The position numbers and the translations under genes are program-made. Under the pieces are notes generated by a model, which searched no databases, had not been told where the DNA came from, and saw nothing but the letters and a program-made list of their open reading frames with translations. Of a DNA stretch of 24,935 nt, positions 7,801-15,161 are shown in pieces. The first letter of the stretch is position 1, and each line of letters starts with the position of its first letter. The DNA is from Candidatus Staskawiczbacteria bacterium (GTDB lineage: Bacteria; Patescibacteriota; Minisyncoccia; Minisyncoccales; Staskawiczbacteraceae), in assembly GCA_943357015.1 (NCBI GenBank), contig CALRFZ010000009.1:1-24935 (forward strand), given 5' to 3'.

Positions 7801-7887
7801 GGCGGAGGAGGTGGGACTCGAACCCACGAATCCCTTGCGGGATTACAGTTTTCAAGACTGTTGCAATAGCCACTATGCGACTCCTCC
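7800..7887 (-). tRNA. tRNA-Ser(UGA)
   Basis: An 88-nt class II tRNA. The acceptor GGAGGAG pairs with CTCCTCC, with discriminator G and CCA encoded (7800-7802). The anticodon stem ACAGT/ACTGT encloses CTTGAAA (anticodon UGA). The long variable arm is ATCCC/GGGAT, and the T-arm is GTGGG TTCGAGT CCCAC. It reads UCA and UCG/UCU-type codons. It is followed downstream by the 81-bp tail repeats. Confidence 0.95.
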
Positions 7888-7923
7888 GCATAATTTTTAT
7901 CATATATTTTACTATTTTGCAAA

Positions 7924-7952
7924 TTGACTTAATTGGTTTTTAACGATAGAAT
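7924..7952 (+). promoter_or_regulatory. Promoter of tRNA-Ser(GCU)
   Basis: A -35 TTGACT (7924-7929) and a -10 TAGAAT (7947-7952) are separated by 17 bp. The expected start is near 7959, about 5 nt before the mature tRNA 5' end. Confidence 0.75.
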
Positions 7953-7963
7953 TAGTAGAAATT

Positions 7964-8052
7964 GGAGGAGGCGCATAATGGCTGGTGCAAAAGTTTGCTA
8001 AACTTTAGCGACGCAAGTTGCTATGTGGGTTCGACTCCCACCTCCTCCGCCA
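7964..8052 (+). tRNA. tRNA-Ser(GCU)
   Basis: An 89-nt class II tRNA with GGAGGAG/CTCCTCC acceptor, discriminator G and encoded CCA (8050-8052). The anticodon loop TTGCTAA (anticodon GCU) sits in an AAAGT/ACTTT stem. The variable arm is long and the T-arm is GTGGG TTCGACT CCCAC. It is head to head with tRNA-Ser(UGA), 76 bp apart, and shares its acceptor and T-stem sequences. Unlike its neighbour it has no tail repeat. Confidence 0.95.
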
Positions 8053-8124
8053 CCAATTTTTAAAATGGGAAAATAAATAGTATAATTAAATCGCATCCAA
8101 ATTAACCCTTTAAACTTAATATTT

Positions 8125-8577
8125 ATGACAAAAGAAATTCGCCTTATTATTCGTTTAGTTTCGCTATGGATTATTATTTTAGCCAGCTTAGCCTTGCTTA
8201 TTTGGTCAGTTCAAAATTTGGCATTGTCGGTAGTTAAAAATAATTTTGGCGGTTACCAAAATTACACCTTTACTGGCGCCGGATACAATACTTACTGCAT
8301 AACACAAGTCGCCTACCCAGCCCTTTCAAATGGCATGTCGCCTTTAAGCCCAGAAGACAAATTGTTAAACGACAAATACGCCAAAGATTTAGAAAAATAC
8401 AACAATGACGTAGCTACGGCTTGCAGAGAAGACTTAGCCAAACAAGAAAAATCTCAGAAAAATCAAGAAAAATCTGCTTCAATTGGCGATATAGCAATGT
8501 ACTGTGTATCATTATTGCTGGCCATTTTTTCTGCTCTAATATCTTTAATAGTTATTAGAAAAAGCGAGGAAGCTTAA
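8125..8577 (+). CDS. Small two-helix membrane protein, unrecognised
   Basis: 150 residues. A hydrophobic helix lies at about 9-34 (LVSLWIIILASLALLIW) and a second at about 122-143 (YCVSLLLAIFSALISLIVI). Between them is a 90-residue polar part rich in Tyr, Asn and Lys with two Cys (C53, C99 region) and a charged KEKSQKNQEKS stretch. The likely topology puts the middle part outside and both ends inside. I do not recognise the family and assign no function. It lies 72 bp after tRNA-Ser(GCU). A TATAAT at 8081-8086 could give it its own start, or it may be read through from the tRNA. It ends at a strong two-way terminator. Confidence 0.7.
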   Translation: MTKEIRLIIRLVSLWIIILASLALLIWSVQNLALSVVKNNFGGYQNYTFTGAGYNTYCITQVAYPALSNGMSPLSPEDKLLNDKYAKDLEKYNNDVATACREDLAKQEKSQKNQEKSASIGDIAMYCVSLLLAIFSALISLIVIRKSEEA

Positions 8578-8595
8578 TTCAAAATGATTTATACA

Positions 8596-8630
8596 AAAAA
8601 ATCCACCACTTTAAAAGTGGTGGATTTTTT
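8596..8630. terminator. Two-way terminator
   Basis: A 16-bp perfect stem (8596-8611 with 8615-8630) with a 3-nt loop has A-run and T-run flanks. It ends both the membrane-protein gene (plus) and the 3D-domain gene (minus). Confidence 0.9.
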
Positions 8631-8635
8631 AATAT

Positions 8636-9109
8636 TTAGTTCTCTAAGACTTCAATGTTTGTGACTTTGGAACCGAAATTTTTCGCTTGCTCATATTCTG
8701 AAAACCAAATATCAGCGTGATTATTTCCTTTTCTTGGATGCATTCTATCCTCAACAGTAAAAACCTTATCGCCGTACAATTCTGGAAACCGAACCTTAGT
8801 TCCAAACGCTAATAAATTATTGGCAATTATACCATCTCTAACATGTTTATTTGAAGCGGTAATAAATGGGGTATCATCAGTCTGATTTTCACTACTAGAA
8901 TAAGCAGTAACAACCATTTTGATTTTTTTAACCACTTCGTAAGATGACTTATCAATCTTACAAATAGTTAAATGTCCATTATAAACCAATGTGGATGGCA
9001 CAACTTTGGCATGCTGACTTTCTAAGTCGGCGTGAGTTGCTTGAGGTATTACCATCACACCTAAGGCAATACCTATCACAGTTAATTGAATTAGCAATGA
9101 TTTATTCAT
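8636..9109 (-). CDS. Secreted 3D-domain protein (double-psi beta-barrel)
   Basis: 157 residues. The N-terminal signal peptide (KSLLIQLTVIGIALGVMVI, ending near ATHA at 24-27) directs export. The C-terminal half is a 3D domain: VTAYSSSENQTDDTPFITAS (67-86), DGIIANNLLAFGTKVRFPELYG (92-113), FTVEDRM (117-123) and ADIWF (132-136). The three conserved Asp are D78/D79, D121 and D133. 3D domains occur in MltA-type murein hydrolases and in resuscitation factors, where they act on or bind cell-wall peptidoglycan. Here the domain stands alone, a common form in low-GC bacteria and Patescibacteria. It has a good promoter 70 nt upstream and no Shine-Dalgarno. Confidence 0.85.
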   Translation of the reverse strand: MNKSLLIQLTVIGIALGVMVIPQATHADLESQHAKVVPSTLVYNGHLTICKIDKSSYEVVKKIKMVVTAYSSSENQTDDTPFITASNKHVRDGIIANNLLAFGTKVRFPELYGDKVFTVEDRMHPRKGNNHADIWFSEYEQAKNFGSKVTNIEVLEN

Positions 9110-9184
9110 ATAATATTGACATTAATAATATAAGCCATCTTTGCCTTTCTCTAATGAAAAACTCCATTTCTGGAGCATATCATA

Positions 9185-9213
9185 ATGCTATCATATTCAG
9201 TCAGGCTTGTCAA
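9185..9213 (-). promoter_or_regulatory. Promoter of the 3D-domain gene
   Basis: On the minus strand the -35 TTGACA (9208-9213) and the -10 TAGCAT (9185-9190) are separated by 17 bp. The leader of about 70 nt contains a small hairpin CTCCA-tttc-TGGAG around 9163-9177. Confidence 0.65.
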
Positions 9214-9227
9214 TAGTCAGACCATAG

Positions 9228-9236
9228 TTATCCACA
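9228..9236 (+). promoter_or_regulatory. Perfect DnaA box
   Basis: TTATCCACA matches the DnaA consensus exactly. It lies beside an AT-rich stretch (9240-9410) between divergent genes. I find no second perfect box nearby, so an origin is not established. Confidence 0.4.
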
Positions 9237-9368
9237 GACGTCAATTATTGACTAAAATTATCAATTTAAGTATAAAATAATCTTAAATCGCCGATATTTT
9301 CCCTAAAATTATACTAAAAATCTCCAAACAAAAAACCTCAACTATTAACAGATTAATTCGCCAAACAA

Positions 9369-9397
9369 TTGACATCAGTTTTTTATTTTGCTAGACT
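9369..9397 (+). promoter_or_regulatory. Promoter of nusA
   Basis: A -35 TTGACA (9369-9374) is a perfect match; the -10 TAGACT (9392-9397) follows after 17 bp. The expected start near 9404 gives a leader of about 155 nt. Confidence 0.7.
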
Positions 9398-9420
9398 AAA
9401 ATTAACTTAATGAATACTGT

Positions 9421-9448
9421 GTCCGTCTGAAAACGGGCATTTCTTTTT
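9421..9448 (+). terminator. Attenuator-like hairpin in the nusA leader
   Basis: GTCCGT (9421-9426) pairs with ACGGGC (9433-9438) around a 6-nt loop and is followed by ATTTCTTTTT. This weak intrinsic terminator lies upstream of a gene whose product modulates termination, so feedback control is plausible but inferred. Confidence 0.4.
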
Positions 9449-9464
9449 AAATAAATCCGAAGCA

Positions 9465-9540
9465 CGAAATACGAAATCCGAAACAAATCAGAATTTCCAA
9501 AATCTGAAAATTCAAAACCTGTTTCGAATTTCGATATTCG
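9465..9540. repeat. Imperfect inverted repeat before nusA
   Basis: The 20-mer at 9465-9484 pairs with 9521-9540 at 16 of 20 positions. The words CGAAAT and TTCGAT/ATTCGAT recur. It belongs to the AT-rich intergenic palindromes seen at several gene starts in this window. Confidence 0.6.
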
Positions 9541-9560
9541 ATATTCGAATTTTAAGTATT

Positions 9561-10829
9561 GTGGATATCAAATCTTTTCAGCGTGCGTTATCGCAAATTT
9601 CAGAAACCCGAGGCATTTCGCCTGAGGTAATTATGAGCACCATAGAAGCCGCCCTAGCCACGGCCTACAAGAAAGACTATGGTCAAAAAGGACAAAAAAT
9701 CAAGTCAAAATTTAATCCGGTATCGGGAGATGCTCAGTTTTGGCAGTTAAAATTAGTTGTGGACGAATCAATGCTATACACTCCCGAAGAAATAGATGAT
9801 TTAAAGGCACAAAAAATCACACCTCAGGAAGACTTTGACCGTATCATAGAAGGTCAAGAAGCACCCAAAAAGGTGGTATTTAACCCTGAAAAACACATAA
9901 TGCTAAATGAAGCGCAAGAAAAAAATCCAAAAATTAAATTGGGTGAAGAGCTAGAAATTCCCTTAATTGCCAAGCAAGATTACGGACGCATTGCCGCTCA
10001 AACCGCCAAACAAGTTATTTTACAAAAAATTCGAGAAGCCGAAAAAGATGTTATTGCTTCTGAATACCGCTCAAAAGAAGGAGAAATAATTTCTGGTGTA
10101 GTGCAAAGAATTGAAGGTGGTACAATTTTAATTGATATTGGCAAAACCCTAGGTATTTTAAATCGCGAAGAGCAAATTCCGGGTGAGTTTTATCGTCAAA
10201 ACCAAAGATTAAAATTATACATTTTAAAAGTTGAAGATGGACCAAAAGGGTCGGTGGTTTTACTTTCTCGCGCCTACCCAAAATTAGTATCACGACTTTT
10301 TGAATTAGAAGTGCCAGAAATTTCTTCTGGTGTTGTGGTGATAAAATCTATTGCCCGCGAACCGGGTTATAGGACAAAAATGGCAGTGGAATCTACTGAA
10401 TCTGGTATTGACCCAATTGGCAGTTGCGTTGGTCAACGCGGAACCAGAATTATGGCTGTGATTAATGAGCTGGGCGGTGAAAAAATTGATGTAATTGGAT
10501 GGCAAGAAGATCCAGCTAAATTTATTGCCAATGCGCTATCTCCCGCTAAAATTGCTGGCATTAAAATTCAAGACAAAAATACTGCCACTGTCTTTGTTAA
10601 CGAAGACCAGCTATCTTTAGCGATTGGTAAAGATGGCCGAAATGTACGCTTGGCCGCCAATTTAACTGGTTGGAAAATAGATATTAAACCATCTACCAAA
10701 GAAGATCAAAAAACCGAGGATAAAAAAGAAGAATCAGAAAAAGTTGAGAGTCAAGAAAAATCTAACGCAGAAGAGGAAAAGCCAAAAAAGAAGGTTAAAA
10801 AGGCTAAAAAAGAAGATCTAGATCAATAA
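9561..10829 (+). CDS. nusA: Transcription termination/antitermination factor NusA
   Basis: 422 residues from a GTG start (MDIKSFQRALSQISETRGI). The NusA N-terminal domain binds RNA polymerase; here it carries an insert around residues 45-110. An S1 domain follows (about 170-235: IISGVVQRIEGGTILIDIGKTLGILN), then KH1 (about 270-310: MAVESTESGIDPIGSCVGQRGTRIMAVINELGGEKIDVI) and KH2 (about 330-375, with SLAIGKDGRNVRLAANLTGWKIDI). The GQRG and GKDGRN loops are the RNA-binding GxxG motifs. The protein pauses RNA polymerase and assists hairpin-dependent termination. The last 45 residues are a Lys/Glu-rich tail in place of acidic repeats. RimP, often next to nusA, is not here; hppA follows 102 bp downstream. 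Confidence 0.96.
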   Translation: MDIKSFQRALSQISETRGISPEVIMSTIEAALATAYKKDYGQKGQKIKSKFNPVSGDAQFWQLKLVVDESMLYTPEEIDDLKAQKITPQEDFDRIIEGQEAPKKVVFNPEKHIMLNEAQEKNPKIKLGEELEIPLIAKQDYGRIAAQTAKQVILQKIREAEKDVIASEYRSKEGEIISGVVQRIEGGTILIDIGKTLGILNREEQIPGEFYRQNQRLKLYILKVEDGPKGSVVLLSRAYPKLVSRLFELEVPEISSGVVVIKSIAREPGYRTKMAVESTESGIDPIGSCVGQRGTRIMAVINELGGEKIDVIGWQEDPAKFIANALSPAKIAGIKIQDKNTATVFVNEDQLSLAIGKDGRNVRLAANLTGWKIDIKPSTKEDQKTEDKKEESEKVESQEKSNAEEEKPKKKVKKAKKEDLDQ

Positions 10830-10865
10830 GCAACATAGAGCAAAGTAAATAATTTAAATTAAAAG

Positions 10866-10931
10866 TTTCGAATTTCTAGTTTTTAATCATTTTAAATTGA
10901 TTAGAAATTAGAAATTAGAAATTAGAAATTC
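10866..10931. repeat. Four 7-bp tandem repeats and palindrome before hppA
   Basis: ATTAGAA is repeated four times in tandem at 10900-10927, ending four bases before the hppA ATG. An inverted counterpart (GAATTTCTAG) lies near 10870-10879, so the leader can fold into a hairpin that closes on the start codon. Confidence 0.7.
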
Positions 10932-12923
10932 ATGCTAATAGTCTATTTTCCTATTTTTGTTTCAATTTTTGCTATCGCATTTGTGATTTTTTTGGTTATG
11001 CAAATCCAAAAATCGCCCGTAGCTAAAGATAAAGCTGTAGCTATTACCTCTGCCATCCAAGAAGGCGCAATGGCGTTTTTAAAAAGAGAGTACAAAACCG
11101 TGGGTATGGTGGCAACGATTTTATTTGTATTGCTACTTATTTTTCTAGGTTGGCGCATTGCGATTGGATTTTTAATTGGAGCAATCTTATCAGCTTTTTC
11201 AGGATTTATTGGCATGGTAGTTAGCACTCAAACTAATACCCGAGTTGCCAGAGCAGCTGAAAAAGGTATGGATTCTGCCTTAGATATTTCTTTTAAAGGT
11301 GGGTTAATTACTGGTCTTATGGTAGTTAGTCTTGGACTTTTAGCGGTAGCGGGATATTATTTTGCCACTGGAATTTCCGGTTTAATTGGCTTGGGATTTG
11401 GCGCCAGCCTAATTTCAGTGTTTGCCAGAGTTGGGGGTGGAATTTATACTAAAGCGGCTGATGTTGGAACCGATATGGTTGGAAAAATCGAAAAAAATAT
11501 TCCCGAAGACGATCCGCGAAACCCAGGCGTAGTGGCGGATTTAGTGGGAGATACTGTTGGTGATTGCGCAGGTATGGCTGCCGATATTTTTGAAACTTAT
11601 TCTGTGGCTATGGTTGCCACGATGATTTTGGGAGCACTTTTATTCCCGCGTTCACCACAATTTGTTTTATTACCTTTAATGTTGGCCAGCATTTCTGTGC
11701 TTACCAGCATTATTGGAAGTTTTTTTGTAAAAATAGACAACTCAAGATCAATTATGGGTGCGATGTATAAAGGTTTAGCAGTTTCAGTGGTTTTATCAGC
11801 TATTGCTTTTTATCCTCTGATTTCAAGAATGATGAGCGGACAAGCTATTTCCGTTATAAATTTATATTTATCAACTTTAATTGGTCTTGTAATTGCAACA
11901 GGAATGTTTGTTATTACCGAATATTACACTTCTAAAAAATTTAATCCTGTAAGATCAATTGCCAACGCCGGTGCAACTGGACATGGCACCAATATTATTC
12001 GTGGATTGGGACTTGGTATGCAATCAACTGCTTTTCCAGTTTTGTTAATTGCTGGAGGAACTATCATTAGTTTTCAATTGGCCGGCATTTACGGCGTAGC
12101 TTTAGCGGTAGTTTCAATGTTATCAATTTCAGGTATTGTCGTTGGCGTGGATGCTTATGGCCCAATTACCGATAACGCTGGTGGAATTGCGGAAATGTCT
12201 GGTATGTCACCAGAAATTCGTAAAATCACGGACGCTCTAGATGCCGTGGGCAACACTACTAAAGCTGTTACCAAGGGTTATGCCATTGCTTCTGCAGGAC
12301 TAGCTGCTTTAGTTTTATTTTCTGCTTACACTCAAGAAGTTTCCAGTCAAATTGGTATGGGAACTGTGATCTTTGATCTTTCCAATCCAAAAGTGATTGT
12401 GGGTTTACTAATCGGAGGTTTATTGCCGTATTTGTTTGCCAGCTTTTTAATGGGAGCTGTAGGAAAAACCGCCGGCAAAGTAGTAGAAGAAGTGCGCAGA
12501 CAATTTCGCGAAATTAAAGGTTTAATGGAAGGTACCGCCAAACCAGAATACGGCAAATGCGTTGATATTGTGACCAAAGCTGCCATTAAAGAAATGATGA
12601 TCCCAGCCTTAATTCCTGTAGTTGCCCCAATTTTAGTGGGCTGGTTTTTGGGAGTACAGGCCCTTGGCGGATTACTAATTGGAGCTACTTTAACTGGCTT
12701 ATTTGTTGGTATTTCTATGACCACTGGAGGCGCCGCATGGGATAATGCTAAAAAGTACATTGAAGAGGGAAATTTGGGTGGAAAAGGCAGTTTGGCGCAT
12801 CAAGCCGCGGTTACGGGAGACACTGTGGGCGACCCATACAAAGACACTGCCGGACCCGCCATTAACCCGATGATTAAAGTATTAAACATTGTGGCACTAT
12901 TAATTGTGGCGTATTTGGTGTAG
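10932..12923 (+). CDS. hppA: Membrane-bound proton-pumping pyrophosphatase
   Basis: 663 residues, about 16 transmembrane helices. It hydrolyses pyrophosphate and pumps ions across the cell membrane. Family signatures are complete: ADVGTDMVGKIE, then PEDDPRNPGVVADLVGD and GDCAGMAADIFETY (residues about 175-225), DAYGPITDNAGGIAEMSGM (about 405-425), and near the C-terminus GDTVGDPYKDTAGPAINP (about 630-648). The motif GNTTKAVTKG has Lys and Thr at the positions that are Ala and Gly in potassium-dependent enzymes. This predicts a K+-independent H+-pump. In a fermentative patescibacterium it could recover energy from biosynthetic pyrophosphate (inference). The ATG lies directly after tandem repeats with no Shine-Dalgarno. 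Confidence 0.96.
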   Translation: MLIVYFPIFVSIFAIAFVIFLVMQIQKSPVAKDKAVAITSAIQEGAMAFLKREYKTVGMVATILFVLLLIFLGWRIAIGFLIGAILSAFSGFIGMVVSTQTNTRVARAAEKGMDSALDISFKGGLITGLMVVSLGLLAVAGYYFATGISGLIGLGFGASLISVFARVGGGIYTKAADVGTDMVGKIEKNIPEDDPRNPGVVADLVGDTVGDCAGMAADIFETYSVAMVATMILGALLFPRSPQFVLLPLMLASISVLTSIIGSFFVKIDNSRSIMGAMYKGLAVSVVLSAIAFYPLISRMMSGQAISVINLYLSTLIGLVIATGMFVITEYYTSKKFNPVRSIANAGATGHGTNIIRGLGLGMQSTAFPVLLIAGGTIISFQLAGIYGVALAVVSMLSISGIVVGVDAYGPITDNAGGIAEMSGMSPEIRKITDALDAVGNTTKAVTKGYAIASAGLAALVLFSAYTQEVSSQIGMGTVIFDLSNPKVIVGLLIGGLLPYLFASFLMGAVGKTAGKVVEEVRRQFREIKGLMEGTAKPEYGKCVDIVTKAAIKEMMIPALIPVVAPILVGWFLGVQALGGLLIGATLTGLFVGISMTTGGAAWDNAKKYIEEGNLGGKGSLAHQAAVTGDTVGDPYKDTAGPAINPMIKVLNIVALLIVAYLV

Positions 12924-12994
12924 TAAAAATAATAGAAAATATCAATACTACAATATAGCGACTAATCCTTAATCAGTTAGTCTAATATAAAAAT

Positions 12995-14266
12995 ATGAAA
13001 ACAGAAGTTAAAAAACTGGAAAAATCGCAAATTGAAGTGAAATTTGAATTAACAGTCGAAGAATTTGCTAAACACTTTGATAAGGCGATTTTTAATCTAA
13101 AGGGTCATGTAAAAATGGACGGGTTTCGCAAAGGTCATGCGCCAAGCAATATAGTGGAAGAAAAAATTGGCAAGGAAAATTTATTAATGGAAGCAGGAGA
13201 TTTGGCGGTCAAAGACGCTTATCCGAAATTTATTGAAGAAAATAAACTTGAACCTATTGGCGAGTCAGAGGTAGAAGTTATCAAGATTGCCAAAGGTTCG
13301 CCCTTTGAATTTAAGTTAAAAATTAGCGTTTTACCTGAAATTACATTGCCAAATTATCAAGAAATTGCCGGTAAAATTAAAGTTGGCGAAGTTTTGGTAG
13401 ACGAAAAAGAACTACAAGAAACTCTAGACTACCTGCAAAAAAGCCGAGCTAAATTTACTGTCAAAGACACTTTGGCCGAACCAAAAGATTTTGTGGAAAT
13501 TGAATATTCAACACCAGATTTAAATGGTGGCAAAGTTTTGCGAGACAGGTTTATTTTAGGCCAGGGAGGATTTTTAAAAGACTTTGAAGATAATGTAATT
13601 GGAATGAAGACCGGTCAAGAAAAAGAATTTACCGCTAAGTTTCCAGAAAATACTCCCAGAGAAGATTTAGCCGGTAAACCAGCTATTTTTAAAGTTAAAA
13701 TGTTGTCGGTGCAAAATATGGAATTGGCAGAAATTAACGATGAATTTGCTAAAAGTTTGGGGTCTTTTGATACTCTAGTTGCCTTAAAAGACAATCTAAA
13801 AGAAGGTATTGCGCTGGAAAAAAAGGAGTCAGAAAAGCAACGCGCGCGAGGAGAAATGCTAGAAAAAATTTCTGCCAAAATTAATTTTGACTTGCCAGAA
13901 AAAATGGTAACTTATGAAAAGGAACGATTATTTGAAGACCTAAAAATTCAGGTTGATAACCAATTCAAAATTCCATTTGAGCAATATTTATCTTCAGTTA
14001 AAAAAACAGAAGAGGAAATCAAAAGCTCTTTTAAAATAGAGGCCGAAAAAAGGATTAAAAACTTTTTAGTTTTACGTCAAATTGGCAAAGCGGAGAATAT
14101 TGAAATTACCGAAGCTCAAATAATGGAAGAGCTACCAAAATTGATGCAAAATTACACTCAAGAACAATTAAGTCAAATTGACATTGGTCAATTAAAAGAG
14201 TATAGTAAAGGAGCGATATTCAACGAAAAAGTTTTTGAAAAGTTAGAGAGTTTTTCAAAAATTTAA
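12995..14266 (+). CDS. tig: Trigger factor
   Basis: 423 residues, full length. The N-terminal ribosome-binding domain has the signature DGFRKGHAPSNIVEEKIG (about 43-60). The FKBP-type prolyl isomerase domain follows at about 150-240 (DFVEIEYSTPDLNGG, ILGQGGFLKDFEDNVIGMKTGQEKEF). The helical C-terminal chaperone domain runs from about 250 to 423. The protein binds nascent chains at the ribosome exit. It lies 71 bp after hppA and 65 bp before clpP, the common tig-clpP order. A GACTAA/TTAGTC hairpin precedes the gene at about 12959-12982. Confidence 0.95.
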   Translation: MKTEVKKLEKSQIEVKFELTVEEFAKHFDKAIFNLKGHVKMDGFRKGHAPSNIVEEKIGKENLLMEAGDLAVKDAYPKFIEENKLEPIGESEVEVIKIAKGSPFEFKLKISVLPEITLPNYQEIAGKIKVGEVLVDEKELQETLDYLQKSRAKFTVKDTLAEPKDFVEIEYSTPDLNGGKVLRDRFILGQGGFLKDFEDNVIGMKTGQEKEFTAKFPENTPREDLAGKPAIFKVKMLSVQNMELAEINDEFAKSLGSFDTLVALKDNLKEGIALEKKESEKQRARGEMLEKISAKINFDLPEKMVTYEKERLFEDLKIQVDNQFKIPFEQYLSSVKKTEEEIKSSFKIEAEKRIKNFLVLRQIGKAENIEITEAQIMEELPKLMQNYTQEQLSQIDIGQLKEYSKGAIFNEKVFEKLESFSKI

Positions 14267-14331
14267 AAATTTAAATTTAAAATTTAATTAATTGTTTTTA
14301 AATTTATCATTTTAAATTTTAAATTCGATCA
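14262..14331. repeat. AT-rich palindromic spacer between tig and clpP
   Basis: Almost pure A/T with mirrored AAATTTAAA/TTTAAATTT blocks. It shares the 15-mer TTTAAATTTATCATT (14297-14311) with the inverted-repeat element at 24340-24354. Confidence 0.5.
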
Positions 14332-14919
14332 ATGCCAATCGTACCAACAATTATAGAAAAAACACAACGCGGTGAGCGTGTGTATGACATATTTTCAAGG
14401 CTTTTAGAAGAGCGTATTGTTTTTTTGGCTGGCCCCGTAACAGATATGAATGCCAATGTTGTCATTGCCCAAATGCTATACTTGGTGTCAAAAGACCCTA
14501 AAAAAGACATTAAGCTTTACATTAACAGCCCAGGCGGTTCAGTAACCGCGGGCTTAGCTATTTATGACACTATGCAGTTTATCAAGTGCCCAGTATCTAC
14601 CATTTGCATTGGCCTTGCAGCTTCTATGGGAGCAGTGATTTTAGCGGCCGGCACCAAAGGCAAACGCTTTGCCTTGCCAAACGCGGAAATTATGCTTCAT
14701 CAAGTTTCTGGAGGTATGCAAGGACAAGCTACTGACATTGAGATTACTGCCAAGCAGATTTTAAAAATCAAAAGCAAGATCAACGAAATTTTAGTATCTT
14801 GCACTGGTCAGCCCATTAGTAATGTTGAAAGGGATACCGATAGAGATTTTTATATGACTTCTAGTGAGGCCAAAACCTATGGTCTTATTGACGACGTCAT
14901 AACTGCCAGCGCTAAATAG
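14332..14919 (+). CDS. clpP: ATP-dependent Clp protease proteolytic subunit
   Basis: 195 residues, standard length. The catalytic triad is Ser98 (GLAASMGA), His123 (IMLHQVSGG) and Asp172 (DTDRDFYM). The YINSPGGSVTAGLAIYDTMQ segment (63-82) forms the substrate-binding strand. It begins MPIVPTIIEKTQRGERVYDI, the usual mature-like N-terminus without a long propeptide. It forms the tetradecameric chamber fed by ClpX or ClpA/C; no Clp ATPase is encoded in this window. It is probably co-transcribed with tig. Confidence 0.97.
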   Translation: MPIVPTIIEKTQRGERVYDIFSRLLEERIVFLAGPVTDMNANVVIAQMLYLVSKDPKKDIKLYINSPGGSVTAGLAIYDTMQFIKCPVSTICIGLAASMGAVILAAGTKGKRFALPNAEIMLHQVSGGMQGQATDIEITAKQILKIKSKINEILVSCTGQPISNVERDTDRDFYMTSSEAKTYGLIDDVITASAK

Positions 14920-15028
14920 CTTTAAACTTTTTATTAAGAAATGCTCAATGAAAATCGAGATTTAGAAAAAATCCCTCGAAAGCATTTCGTAATTTAAAGT
15001 TTTAACTAAAAACTTTTATAAATATGTC

Positions 15029-15060
15029 AAACTCACTACGTTGGTGGGTTTTATTTATTT
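15029..15060 (+). terminator. Terminator downstream of clpP
   Basis: A stem of 15029-15036 with 15044-15051 (one G-T pair) and a 7-nt loop is followed by TATTTATTT. A second, larger inverted repeat GAAATGCT/AGCATTTC lies just upstream at 14939-14988 and may be mRNA 3' structure. Confidence 0.65.
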
Positions 15061-15071
15061 ATAAATACTAT

Positions 15072-15161
15072 TAAATTTTTAATTTCCAATTTTTAACTTT
15101 TTAATGTTTATTAAAGTATTATTTACAAAATTAAAAATTATAAAATTAAAAATTAACAATT
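15072..15161. repeat. AT-rich imperfect palindrome before rny
   Basis: Blocks of TTTTTAATTT on the left mirror AAATTAAAAATT on the right and lead directly into the rny start codon. It is of the same type as the spacers before nusA, hppA and clpP. Confidence 0.45.

Larger units (their letters stand above)
9214..9560. other. Intergenic region with nusA promoter, attenuator-like hairpin and AT-rich palindrome
   Basis: No gene is seen in this gap. In order it holds a DnaA box, about 170 bp of AT-rich DNA, a sigma70-type promoter, a short terminator-like hairpin and a long imperfect inverted repeat just before the nusA GTG. The last three are listed separately. Together they predict a structured nusA leader of about 155 nt. 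Confidence 0.6.

Noticed and set aside
7556..7943. Several ORFs on both strands with repeated peptides
   Set aside because: They are translations of the 81-bp repeats and the tRNA-Ser gene, with no start signal or family pattern.
9214..9410. Replication origin
   Set aside because: Only one perfect DnaA box is present and dnaA/dnaN are not in the window.
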